From: Aedes albopictus
Taxonomy: Eukaryota; Arthropoda; Insecta; Diptera; Culicidae
Length of the DNA stretch: 64,000 nucleotides
Direction: 5' to 3'
Assembly (NCBI RefSeq): GCF_035046485.1
Contig: NC_085137.1
Span: 250,889,233-250,953,232 of the forward strand
Part shown: positions 1-10,929 of the stretch, one piece after another
How positions within the stretch are numbered: position 1 is the first letter of the stretch
Layout: each line of letters opens with the position of its first letter
The notes under the pieces: model-generated
What the model was told of the DNA's origin: nothing
Databases searched by the model: none
What the model saw: only the letters and a program-made list of their open reading frames with translations
Position numbers and translations under genes: made by a program

Positions 1-2
1 GA

Positions 3-3000
3 TCGGCCAGAACGGACAGCGGTTTTTCGTTGAACGACGCGCTTCTGAAAGGTCCTGTCATTCAGGACGAGCTTCTCAGCCTTCTTTTGCGGTTTCGGAA
101 GCACGAAGTGGCGCTTGTTGGAGACGTTGAAAAGATGTACCGGCAGGTGCAGGTACACGTTGATGATACCAGTTTGCAGCGCGTCTTTTTTCGATTTTCT
201 GCGGACGAACCCATAAAGGTATACGAGCTATCAACCGTCACATATGGGTTGACGCCTTCATCATTCTTGGCGATACGCGCTTTACATCAACTGGCGGCAG
301 ATGAAGGAGCTGAATGCCCGGAAGCAGCTGAAGCTATAATTGAAGACTTTTATGTCGATGACTACATCGGAGGAGCATCCAGCGTAGATGAGGCCATCCA
401 GCTCCAAAACAATCTCGATACGCTGATGAAGAAAGGAGGGTTCGCGTTACGAAAATGGTGCTCCAATAAGCCGGAAGTTCTAGCCGGGATCCCGGCAGAT
501 CAACTTGGAACCAATTTATCCTATTCCTTCGAAATAAACCCGGACGACAAGGTGAAGACTTTGGGAATCACCTGGGAACCTGGGACAGACCAATTGCGGT
601 TTTTGTATGACTCCATGAACAGCGAGCAGAAGTGGACGAGAAGAAGCATCCTGTCATCGATAGCTAGATTATTCGATCCGCTGGGATTGATATCACCAGT
701 GATCGTTACAGCAAAAATGCTAATGCAAGAGCTCGCGTTGCTTAGCACAGAATGGGATGCATGTGTTCCCGTTAACATCGAAGAGAAGTGGAAAGCGTTC
801 CACTCACAACTAGACAAAATCTCGGAAATGCGAATCAACCGATTCGCTTTCATCTCCAATTGGGTGGATATCCAATTCCACTGCTTCGCTGACGCTTCAA
901 CCCTAGCGTACGGGGCGTGTTTATATGTACGGACGATGGATTCAGCGGGAAACGTGTGGATTGAACTACTTGCTTCGAAATCACGCGTCGCACCGCTCAA
1001 AAGATTGACGTTACCGCGGCTCGAACTTTGTGCCGCGAAGGAAGCTGCGCTTCTACACTCGAAAGTGACTAAATCTCTGTCGATGGAAAAGGTACGAACC
1101 ATTTTCTGGTCTGACAGCACAATCGTACTTCATTGGCTACGAGCACCGCCAAATACGTGGCAGACCTTCGTGGCAAACAGAGTCTCGACTATTCAGACTA
1201 CCACCTATATGCATTACACTAGTTTACAGCATTTTTGAACTCGGTAAGCTGATGATCATTTTTGGTGTAGAATCATGCCCTGAGTTCGAAAACGCGAAGG
1301 AAAAAAATTACAGTAGAGCGGAAAATTTTTCGACTTTCCATACAAGGTTGATGATTTGAAATCGATTTTTGTTCTATTTTTAAGCAACGTCGCTCACTTC
1401 ACACACCTCATTCTCCGTAATCAATGCTCCGATTGAGCTGAATTTTTTACTGTAACTCGCCTATGATATATCAAATAAACGTCGAGAAAGAATTTTTAAC
1501 TTGGTTTTTTCTTATTGAAAAAAATACATTTCTTCAAAAAAAATTAGGGAATTTTGCTAAAATTTAAGAAGATCGTCCCTAAAACTCGCCAATATCTTGA
1601 ATTTCATCAATCTGACGCAAAACCTGTATTCAGATGACCGAATGGTATTGTATTCAGCTTTTAATTTATGGAAAAAGATTTAAAATTGGTTGAACAAAAC
1701 GCAATATATTTGAATTTTAGTAAATTACATATTTTGAAAAGTTGCAGAACTCGATATTGAGCTAAATCTCAAAAACTGTTCTACTTTAAATTTTTTGAAG
1801 GTCGGTTTCGAAATCAGCACTAAATTGTGCTTCAAAAATTTTGGTCGTTGACAGAAGTTCACGACTTTCGTTTTATTTTGTAAACTTGTGTTATTGGCGC
1901 CACGTAGCAGGAAAGGAAAACCCTGCTGATTTAGTGTCGCGGGGAATGGCAATCGACGATTTCCTAAAAAGTCAGCTGTGGAAAGTAGGACCCCCATGGC
2001 TAAGTGACAGCGAGGATCGATGGCCTAATAATGGCGAAAATTGTGTTCCTTCGGAAGAACAGCTGGAAATTCGTAGAAATGTCCACACCATCACTATTGC
2101 AGAACCTCCGAACGAACTGTTCAGCCTCCGTTCTTCATTGCCTTCTTTATTACGTGTTATCGCCTATTGTATTCGTTTTGCCCATAATTGTCGCAATCCA
2201 AACGACAGAACGGATTCTTGTACGTTAGCTCCTGATGAAATACAATCGGCAAAGATTGCGTTAACCCGCTTAGCTCAGATCGAACGGTTTCCAGATGAGC
2301 TAAAAACTCTGCAGAAGCAACAGCGAATCCATCCTAAATCGAGCCTGCAGAGACTTTTTCCGTTCCTGGACAACGATGGAGTGTTAAGAGTCGGTGGACG
2401 CCTCCGCCTTTCTAACGAAAGTTATACGGTAAAACATCCCGCTGTTTTGCCAGGTCATCATCCATTCACAGACCTCGTAGTACAGTTCTTCCATTCTCAG
2501 AACTTCCACAGTGGGCCTCTACTTACATTGTCCGAAATACGCCAGGAATTCTGGCCCATACATGGCAAACGTGTCGTCAATGCTGTGCTTCGCAAGTGCG
2601 TTCAATGTTTCCGAACTAACCCAACGCCTATTCAACAACCTATGGGACAACTACCGACTGGTCGCGTACGTCCAGGAAGACCATTTCTGATCACCGGCGT
2701 AGATTATTGCGGGCCGTTCTACTTAAAGCCTCCACGTCGAAACAGCGCTTCTCCCAAGGTGTATATTGCAGTGTTCGTTTGTTTTTCGACAAAAGCCATG
2801 CACCTGGAGATGTCTAGCGATCTCTCTACTGCTAGTTTCATCTCAGTTCTACGAAGGTTCATCGGCTACCGAGGAATTCCTGCTGAAATACACTCGGACA
2901 ATGCTAAAAAATTCTCTGGAGCGCGCAACGAGCTAAAAGCGTTGTACGACCTGCTCAATGACCCACTCAGCTACTCTGCTATTATCAAGGAACTCTCCCA

Positions 3001-3604
3001 GAAAGGAATTAAATGGCAGTTCATTCCTCCACGCGCTCCAAACTTTGGAAGATTATGGGAAGCCGCCGTACGTTCCGTCAAGACTGCGTTAAAGAAAGAG
3101 GTGGGTCTGAGGCAGTTGACTTACGACAACTTCACCACGCTTCTGGTGCAGATCACCGCTACACTGAACTCCAGACCTTTATCTCCTCTATCCGATGACC
3201 CCACGGAATTTGAAGCCCTCACCCCCGCTCATTTTTTGATTGGCTCGGCAATGAAAGCACTCCCAGAGCCCAATTTAACGACCATTCCCATAAACCGCCT
3301 TGACCACTACCAGCAAACACAGCAAATGTTCCAGCGCTTCTGGTAACGATGGAGCAAGCAGTACCTCACGCAGCTACAGGTCTCTACAAAGAACTTGCCG
3401 ATCAACCCCATCCAAGTTGAAGCTATTGGTGTCCTGCGAGAAGACAACATGCCACCACTCTGCTGGCCACTAGCGAGGATCATTGGCCTACACCCTGGCT
3501 CAGATGGCGTCGTGCGAGTTGTTACGATAAAGACAGCGGCCGGAGTATACAAACGCGCGGTCAACCGTTTTTGTCCCCTGCCTAATGAGGACCTAGATAA
3601 ATGA
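3..3604 (+). pseudogene. BEL/Pao pol remnant: RT, RNase H, integrase
   Basis: Copies element RNA to DNA and integrates it. In order: reverse transcriptase with the DVEKMYRQ block (~nt 120-150) and catalytic YVDD (~nt 349-361); RNase H with FADASTLAYGAC (~nt 885-920), LPRLELCAA and WSDST; integrase H2C2 zinc finger (HSQNFHSG then CVQCF, nt ~2490-2620); integrase core D (TGVDYCG), D (EIHSDNA, ~nt 2890) and E (LWEAAVRS, ~nt 3055). Frame 3 is open from the left edge, so the true start is outside the window. An inserted element (1217-1890) interrupts RNase H. An in-frame TAA at 3344-3346 falls in the integrase C-terminal region, after which the same frame continues to the natural stop at 3602-3604. 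Family assignment is firm; activity is lost. Confidence 0.9.
1217..1890. mobile_element. Non-autonomous TIR element (674 bp) inside BEL pol
   Basis: Ends are inverted repeats: CACTAGTTTACA at the left and its near-match TGTAAACTTGTG at the right, one mismatch in 12. It is flanked by the direct repeat TTA (1214-1216 and 1891-1893). Removing the element plus one TTA brings the flanking pol frames back into register, which confirms the borders. It is AT-rich with no transposase frame. The superfamily is uncertain; CAC ends with a 3-bp target duplication would fit a CACTA-like or another 3-bp-target family. Confidence 0.85.
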
Positions 3605-3720
3605 GCTATGAGATCTTCAGTGTTGCCAACAATGTTGTATTTGTAGAATTAGGAACAATCACATTGCATACTCCAGTAGGTTAGTTTAGTTGATTGAAGC
3701 CAGTTCAAGGCGGGCGGTAA

Positions 3721-4132
3721 TGTTAGTTGTTGAAATAGTAAAATAACATAAATATGAATTCTATTGTTAAAACTACAAATTAAAACTTACAGCTAGGATT
3801 GAGCAGGTTAAAATTCAAACTGTTATACACAACACCGAACACACAGTATGCCTAAGAATGTTAGTAACAATACAGTTAAAAACTAACAACACTCAACACA
3901 AAGATACGACGACGATGCTGATGTATAGGTAGTCTTAGCGACCTGAGATTCAAATACGAGATTTCGAAAATAACAACTCAAGTCAGTAGCCAATCGATCG
4001 TTCTACAATAAAGACGTGTAGATTAGAAATTTTCGTTCCTACAATAAACTATCTGACTTTGGTTTCAATAAAGCTTGTGAATTTCAACGGAAAGTAAAGC
4101 GTTATCAGTGAGGTCGCCGAGGAAGAATTACA
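3721..4132 (+). repeat. Probable 3' LTR of BEL/Pao copy 1
   Basis: Starts with TGTTAGTTGTTG directly after a purine-rich tract (AAGGCGGGCGG) that would serve as polypurine tract. Three AATAAA signals lie at 4007, 4043 and 4067. The end is placed at a CA near 4132, but no second LTR is available for comparison, so the right border is a guess. 4133-4292 holds nothing I recognise. Confidence 0.5.
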
Positions 4133-4296
4133 CAATAGTGTCTAGTGTGGAGAGCAAGTTTAATTTGCGTGATTGGACAGAAGTGGTGGCTGGGAATTTG
4201 CACTAAAGCCAGAAAAGTGCCTTCTAAACCCGCGAACCGTGGAGGTTGAAGAACAAAATCTCCCTGGAAGCCATTAAACACTGAACTCGGCTTTAA

Positions 4297-4389
4297 CCCT
4301 TATGTGGCCGGCAGGGTACCCGGGTACCCAGCACCCATTTTAAATACACGGTGTAGAAAAAAGCAAAAAGTTTGCCGGCCACATAACGG
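4297..4389. mobile_element. piggyBac-like MITE (93 bp)
   Basis: Flanked by TTAA on both sides (4293-4296 and 4390-4393), the target-site duplication of piggyBac elements. Ends are 17-bp inverted repeats, CCCTTATGTGGCCGGCA and the complement of CCGTTATGTGGCCGGCA (one mismatch), and start with CC as piggyBac termini do. It is too short to code. The interior contains the palindromic GGGTACCCGGGTACCC. Confidence 0.85.
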
Positions 4390-4420
4390 TTAAAAGAACT
4401 TTCCGTGTACCTATATATAT

Positions 4421-4705
4421 TTAACTTGATGATTTTGTGGCTATATCGGTCTCTTTCTACTCATAAGTATAAGGGAGTAGAGATCAAAGTGGATAATGAA
4501 ATGATAGATATGATAGAATTCAATACATGGCCTACTTGCCAATACATGGCCTACTTGCCTAATTTCACCTTCTATAAAATTTTCACACTTGTTCGCTACC
4601 TAGCGAATTCTATCTTATCTATCATTTCATTATCCACTTTGATCTCTACTCCCTTATACTTATAAGTAGAAAGAGACCGATATAGCCACAAAATCATCAA
4701 GTTAA
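4421..4705. mobile_element. Fold-back element, copy A
   Basis: About 100-bp arms (4421-4521 and 4606-4705) are near-perfect reverse complements, including TTAACTTGATGATTTTGTGG at the outer left and its complement at the outer right. The spacer contains a short direct duplication of ATACATGGCCTACTTGCC. A rearranged relative is at 10026-10367. The imperfect direct repeat GTACCTATATATA lies just outside both ends (4408 and 4738) and may be an older target-site duplication. Confidence 0.7.
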
Positions 4706-5500
4706 TTATAGAATACGGTCGATAAATCAGTACATGGTACCTATATATAATTAACCTAAATGTATTCTACCTTAAAATTTCGTAAGAAAATGCCCGTGAT
4801 TATTATGGGAGCTGGTGCAATACGGCTTCACGATAATCCATTATATCTAAGATGTATTGGGATTGAATCCCCAACAAGCTACCACGCGTCTCCTTTCCCT
4901 TCCAATGCTGCTGCAAAAAGTTCGATGGAGTCCCTAGGTATGTATTTCATTTCAAGCCATAGCCAATAAGCCAGTAGGCGTATTTCCTCAGCCCAGAAGA
5001 GTTTTGAAGGAGACCACATTTCCTTAGATGGGGTGCTATCTCACCGATCTCCTAACTAAAATCTTCGAATAGCAACGTTGTATTTTGTTGTATTCATATG
5101 GCAGGCACGATTATGGTCTATGTTAAAGGATTGATTGATTGATTTATCTTTATTTGAGAGACTATGTTAAAGGAAGTCTTCCTGAAAAGCTGTGCGATTT
5201 CCAACTACATTGACCTACATTGATTGACTATTACATTTTATTCCAACATCTCTAAGAATCCAACAATTTCTAGGTAGAATCACTCAACTCTATTTTAACT
5301 GGAAGTAAGCCATGTCATACCAACATAGTAACGTATCAACATAAACACAGCACGGCTGCCACAGTCCGGAGCGTAGGCTGTGTAAATTTTCTCACTCTCA
5401 TTCTCGTTTCAGGGTCAGCCTCTCGCACGTAATGCATGCAACACCCTAAAATGAAACAACACAGGCATGTGTACAATGTACACAGGCTTGTGTACAATGT
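4706..5500. other. No gene recognised; short 21-bp tandem duplication at end
   Basis: No coding similarity is recognised; a 69-codon open stretch at 4760-4969 has no family motif. At 5461-5502 two tandem 21-bp units carry the palindromic core TGTACAATGTACA and lead directly into the inverted-repeat element that follows. Confidence 0.4.
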
Positions 5501-5753
5501 ACACAGATTTGTGTACTACTAGATCAGCCTCCACCCCTGTGTCAAATGTACACAGTCACTTTTCTGGCTCTAGCGCTGGTATGGGAGCAAAGTTCATAAC
5601 TAATTTTCTCTGAACGATGACATGCATTATCAGGAATCGATCAGTGCAAAAATAATTGTTAATTTTGTTTTCATGCCAGCGCTGGAACCGGAAAACTATC
5701 TGTGTACATTTGACACAGCGGTGAGGCTGATCTAGTAGTACACAAATCTGTGT
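5501..5753. mobile_element. Inverted-repeat MITE (253 bp)
   Basis: Long terminal inverted repeats: the left end ACACAGATTTGTGTACTACT is matched by its complement ending at 5753, and similarity continues roughly 80-90 bp inwards through AGATCAGCCTC and the TGTGTCAAATGTACACAG motif. No open frame. Target duplication not resolved because the flanks are low-complexity ACAC/TGTA sequence. Confidence 0.7.
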
Positions 5754-7520
5754 AACTTCTGTAACCGTGAAGGGGTTTCTTCTCTCGCATTGCAGTCAGT
5801 TGCGTGACATCCGCACCTACAGTGCGACAAATTGAGAGTTCATGCGACGAGAAAGGAATCATCTGTTGAATGTTTTGTAGCAGCATGCTGTTATAAGTAG
5901 AGCAGCGATGCATACTTTGAATGAGAAATGAATATGTACAACATGATGATGATACGCAACTTTCCTATGGGAATAATATGCATGGCAATAATATAAAATC
6001 ATTCCTTAGTGTGACTTTATCATATTAGTGTAAAGTGAAGTAATGCAGGGATCATTTGTAAATGGGCATCAATTAACGATTTTTCAAGTAGGCTCGTAAA
6101 ATTTCATGGCAGCTTTGTTTTCAACCATGTGTTTACAACGAGATTGAGAACAAGATTGAGAAACACATGGAGACGCTTGGTTGTCGCACACTAATACATA
6201 CTTTGGATCACCAAGTCCGATAACTTTTTCATGCGATTAGAACAGCTAAACATCTTACTTGACAGAAGAATATGGAAAAAAAATAAATAAAATGCAATAA
6301 CAGCAACTCAACGTATTCAAACAATTGTCACATTTATCGTATATGTCAACTTGATAATCAATTTAGTTCAACCAATAAGTGGTGTTTATCCTTTTTATCA
6401 TATTCTAGCAAATAAGCAAGACATACCGTCAAGGCACCATTCACCGTGGATCTAAGAGGATTCGGGGCAAATAAGGGCTGTCATTTGACAACAGTCTTAT
6501 AAACATTGTTGGTGCCGCTTTTAAGGCTTTTTACGGCATCATCAGCATCGGCAGCCATGTTGGATATGTGGCTCGAAATTTCAAAGTGATAATTCTCTGC
6601 CACTAAAGCGAATATTTGCATTAAAAAGTATCATCCTATAATATATTATGCTCACTCGCAGTGATTGCGATGTTACTTTTTCTGGTGCGTTGCTGCAGAA
6701 TTGACAGTTTTTATCACTTCAAAAACGCGAGGCAAACAATCATTGAAAAGCAAAAAGTCAATGATTCGTTTGAAAGCTTAGTGATGCATCATGACACCTT
6801 AATTGCCTTCATTAAGGTGAAAATTAAAGCAATATCCACAGAAGTAGAAAATTTTTCACAAAATTTGGTGGTAAGAGTAAAGGGTAGTAGGGTCGCCTAA
6901 TTCCGTGGTAGGTCACCATTCACCGTGGTAGTAGGGACCCATTCACCGTGTATGAGAAATTTTATTCTACTTTGTTTAAAAATGATCAAAACAAGCCAAG
7001 GAAATGTTCTTCGTTCAAATTCATTTCAAGTAATAACTTGCAAGATTTTATTAGAAAAACGAATGTTCACATTTTCGATTTTTTCTAGATATATGGGACA
7101 ATATGGGGCACGGTGAATGGAGACCATTGATTTTTAGGGTACCCATTTACCGTGCCTTTTTGTTTCAATTAAAAAGTACGAGTAATCGTACTTTCTTGTT
7201 AAACTTACTTCGGTAATGCAAAATACATACCTGATATGTGAATTTAATTGCTTCTTGGTGGAATAAAAACGTTACCTACTTCATTTAGTTTATCGCTTAA
7301 ACCACCTTAGCGCAGTTTTCGTTTTTTCACTATGAATGCAGTAAACGAGCAGAAACCCGCTTCATGTAAACACACTTTAGTGTCAAAATGATTAAATGTT
7401 TTTTAATGAGCGTTTTGACATGGTAACAATACATTAGTGTTGTATAGGTGAAATTGAAGGGAAATTGTCATATCATTCAATGATAATATGGAAATAATGA
7501 AAAAATATTAGAAGACACAC
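5754..7520. repeat. Non-coding AT-rich stretch with dispersed CATTCACCGTG motifs
   Basis: No gene recognised. CCATTCACCGTG occurs near 6433, 6912 and 6945, as its complement CACGGTGAATGG near 7107, and as CCATTTACCGTG near 7144. The opposing orientations suggest overlapping or degraded inverted-repeat elements, but no complete ends could be paired. The rest is AT-rich with no motif. Confidence 0.4.
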
Positions 7521-9532
7521 GGGTCTTAGAAACAATAGTTCCATACATGAAAACTTAATCAAAAAATATTTAGAGGTTGCACGCATCGATTTATGAAAAA
7601 TGGACGATTTTTGGTATTTTTACCAAAAAAAAATGCTAATACAAGTTGAAAAATAAAAGAAATAAAAGTCATCAATCAAAGTAAATCATAGTTCTGGGTC
7701 CCGCAAACAAAGTTTGGAGGGAGTTTAGGTCGTCAAAGCTGATTTTATATATTTGGCAAAGGTTACAATATCAAAAAATCGCGATTTCTTTCACCATTTT
7801 TTTTTATTAGGATTTTGAAATTTTTCCTGCGATTCGCAATTCCCTTATTCAATAGCAAATTTTGTGTGGATTATTTCGGCTGAAGACAGTTTTGAGCTAT
7901 CTCTTTCATGAGCTGAGGTATCGGTATAATAATGATAACACAATCAATGAAAAGTCGTGTTTTCTTACGTTAATCGATTTCGTTCACTAGTTTCCATGAC
8001 TACCATGCAACTAAAACAACACACGACAAATGTTTGACATAATAGTACGTGCAAGTGTTCATTTTTGAAGAATTTCAGGAATAATTGGGTTGCTTTGATC
8101 ATTACTGGTTAATACTGCATGACAGTAACAATATGTAATGGTTTTGAGAGTTAATCATCGTTTTATATCTACATATGCTGAACATAACTTTTCACACCCT
8201 CTTTGTGAATACGAAAATATTTTTTTTTTTCTTAGATTTCATCTGTTGAACAGATAACAAAAGCAAGCCATCGATTCAAAACTTGTTATTTTGGTTGAAA
8301 ATTTTGTTTTAACAAGTAAGCTGCGCAGCAGAAAGATTTCAACATTGACATTTATTAGGTTAACACCTCTTGTAACATATTAGGCCAGTCACTAAGATAT
8401 ATTTTTTTTAATAATAGTGGAATCTAAACATCCTGATGCTTTCAGAAATCCAACCCTAGCTGCAAATATGTGCACTAATGGTTTGCTTTTAAAATCGAAT
8501 TATATAAAAGATCTCAATATTGTGTAAAGAATTAGCTTTAGTTAAAATTCGCGTATAAAATGAAGAAATATCCTAATATTCGTAAAATAACTGCATTTCC
8601 ATGCACATATTTAAATGTTTATGTCGATTGGCTGAAACTATAAAACTATATTTTTCTTTCTTACAGTTTTATTAGCTATTTTATTTCCATTTTAGTTGTT
8701 TTCAATGATAGAGCACTAGTTCTGGTATAACTTGAAAGAACCTATTTGTTTGCATAACAAGAGCACCAAAAGCTATTTAAAAAAGGTAAACATTGTTGAG
8801 CGATCTACACATCACTCAAAATATATCATAGAACTTCACACATGGAATTTGATTGTCTGACTTGCGATCACTTATATTATTAAAATTTCGCAGCGAGTCA
8901 CTTTTTGAGTCTTTCTTTGAACCGTTAAGCTCAATCAATGTAAAATTATCAAAGTACAATTGTTTATGGAAATCTTCAAAAATGTACTTGCATAACATAA
9001 CATGTAAAACACTTGTTAGTTGCTTTTTTTGCATGGTAGTCATAGAAACTAATGAACAAAAACAAATAACATAAGAAAATCCGTTTTTTTCATTGATTGT
9101 GTTATCATTTTTAAGCCGATATCTCAACTCATGAAGGAGATAGCTCAAAACTGCCTTCAGCCGAAATAATCTACATAAAATTTGCTATAAAATAAGGGAA
9201 TTGCGAATCGCAGGAAAAATTTCAAAATTCTAATAAATTGAGCATTTTTGAAAAAAATGGTGAAAGAAATCGCGATTTTTTGATATTGCAACCTTTGCCA
9301 AATATATAAAATCAGCTTTGACGACCTAAACTCCCTCCAAACTTTGTTTGCGGGACCCAGAACTATGATTTACTTTGATTGATGACTTTTATTTCTTTTA
9401 TTTTTCAACTTATATTAGCATTTTAATGGTAAAAATACCAAAAATCGTCCATTTTTCATAAAACCGATGCGTGCAACCTCTAAATATTTTTTTATTGAGT
9501 TTTTATGTGTGGAACTATTGTTGCTAGGACCC
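7521..9532. mobile_element. Two-kb element with ~540-bp terminal inverted repeats
   Basis: Left arm 7521 to ~8060 and right arm ~8985-9532 are reverse complements of each other at high similarity, with small indels. They start with GGGTCTTAGAAACAATAG against GGGTCCTAGCAACAATAG on the opposite strand. The ~0.9-kb interior is AT-rich with no transposase motif. This is the layout of a fold-back or long-TIR non-autonomous DNA transposon. No convincing target duplication was seen next to the ends as drawn, so they may be a few bases off. Confidence 0.75.
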
Positions 9533-9704
9533 TAATCTATCATTCTAAGAGTGAGCAAGTTAACTTTTTGACACTTTTTCTATTTTGGGACATGTGCATT
9601 GATATGTGCATTACTTCGGAAATTACTTGAGAACTACTTATGCATTCCTTTTACAAGATCAATCCTTACTCTCTAAAATGAAAACTCTCATTTTTGAGTA
9701 GCGC

Positions 9705-9919
9705 CCATGCCGCACAGGGACTGTGTTGGAAACACACATTTTTTTAAATTGCTCGTACGCTCACATTTTTGCAAAATATCAATATTTTTCGGTATTTGAA
9801 GGTGGTTTATAAACACAGTGAGGTTGCCATGTCGAAATTATTGCAAAATACATGCTCATGTGAGCGTACGAGCAATTTTAAAAAAATGTGTGTTTCCAAC
9901 ACAGTCATGTGCGGCATGG
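9705..9919. mobile_element. Small inverted-repeat MITE
   Basis: Arms of ~65 bp pair: CATGCCGCACAGGGACTGTG at the left and the complement ending CACAGTCATGTGCGGCATG at the right, continuing through GTGTTTCCAACACAG and GAGCGTACGAGCAATTTT. The interior is a short AT-rich loop. Exact borders and target site are not determined. Confidence 0.65.
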
Positions 9920-10025
9920 ATGTTTACTAAAAATGTGCAGGCCGAACACATTTTTGAGCGTAGCCGTTTTTGCGTGTAAGTAGTTCCTTTAAAATTTAGT
10001 CACTAAACTATTTCAAAAAAAAAAT

Positions 10026-10367
10026 GTGATGATTTTTCGGCTATATGGGTCTTTTTCTACTCATAGTATAAGGGAGTAGAGATCAAAGTGGGTAATGATA
10101 GATATGATAGTATTCGCTAGGAAGTGAACAAGTGTGAAAATTTTATAGAAGGTGAAATTAGGCAAGTAGGCCATGTATTGAACGAATACATCGAATGTCG
10201 TACGACCTGTGCTTTTTAACAGATCAGCTTGGTTGGTAGTTAATACCACCTTACCAAGACTGGCAAAAGTTTCAGGCACCCGACTGCCTATGTATTGTTC
10301 TGTTTTCATCACAAATTCTATCGATCGGAATTCTCACTCCAAAAGGAATATAGCCACAAAATCATCA
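10026..10367. mobile_element. Fold-back element, copy B (rearranged)
   Basis: Shares with the 4421 element the arm sequence GGGAGTAGAGATCAAAGTGG, the inner loop GTGAAAATTTTATAGAAGGT and the outer end ATAGCCACAAAATCATCAA. Between loop and right end the expected arm is replaced by ~150 bp of different sequence (about 10180-10335), so the hairpin is broken. A deletion plus insertion, or gene conversion, would explain it. Confidence 0.6.
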
Positions 10368-10689
10368 AATTATTAATAGAATACGGCCGAGAAATCAGAA
10401 TATGAAAATCTCAAAGATATTTCTGATGAAATTACCAGGAAAAATCTTGATAATTTTCCAAAAGGATTAGCAGAAGGACTTTCAAACGAAATTGCCATAG
10501 AAATTCCCAAAACACTTTTCAAAGAAGTTGTCAAAGAACTGTCCAAATAAATGAACAATAGAATTTTTAAAGAAATTTCACAAAAAATTCAAAGGAATTT
10601 CTGAATACATTTCTAAATAAATAACAGAAGTAAAAAAATCCGGAGGAGTTTCAAGGGTTTAGCCAGCTTTTCGGTCAGGGAGGGACGAG

Positions 10690-10925
10690 CATGAATTCCT
10701 CAAGGAATCCGTAGAGGAATTTCAGGAGGAACCCATAGATAAATTTCTGGAGGAATTCCTGTAGAATTTCCCGGAGGAATGCCTGGAGAAATCCCTAGAG
10801 AGATTTCTGGACAAATTCCTGGCGGAATCTCAGGAGGGATTCCAGGCGGCATCCCTGGAGGAATCCCTAGAGGATTTTTTGGAGGAATACCGGGAATAGT
10901 TCCTGGAGAAAACCCTAGAGTAAAA
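10690..10925. repeat. Short degenerate array related to the central 23-bp satellite
   Basis: Roughly ten imperfect units around GGAATTCCTGGAGGAAT follow one another with a 23-24 bp period, on the strand matching the right arm of the large central satellite. It is open in two frames on opposite strands, giving low-complexity Gly/Ile/Pro peptides, which is a composition effect and not evidence of coding. Confidence 0.6.
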
Positions 10926-10929
10926 AAAA

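Larger units (their letters stand above)
1..4132 (+). mobile_element. BEL/Pao LTR retrotransposon, copy 1, 3' part
   Basis: Three-prime portion of a BEL/Pao element whose 5' half lies before the window. It contains the pol remnant (reverse transcriptase, RNase H, integrase) to 3604, a purine-rich stretch just before 3721, and a probable 3' LTR from 3721. The right edge is estimated from a CA-ending candidate and is not fixed, because the matching 5' LTR is outside the window. The copy is dead: a 674-bp element splits RNase H and a stop codon lies near the integrase C-terminus. Confidence 0.8.

Noticed and set aside
521..1120. 199-codon frame antisense to BEL pol
   Set aside because: Shadow of the RT/RNase H coding strand with no motif of its own.
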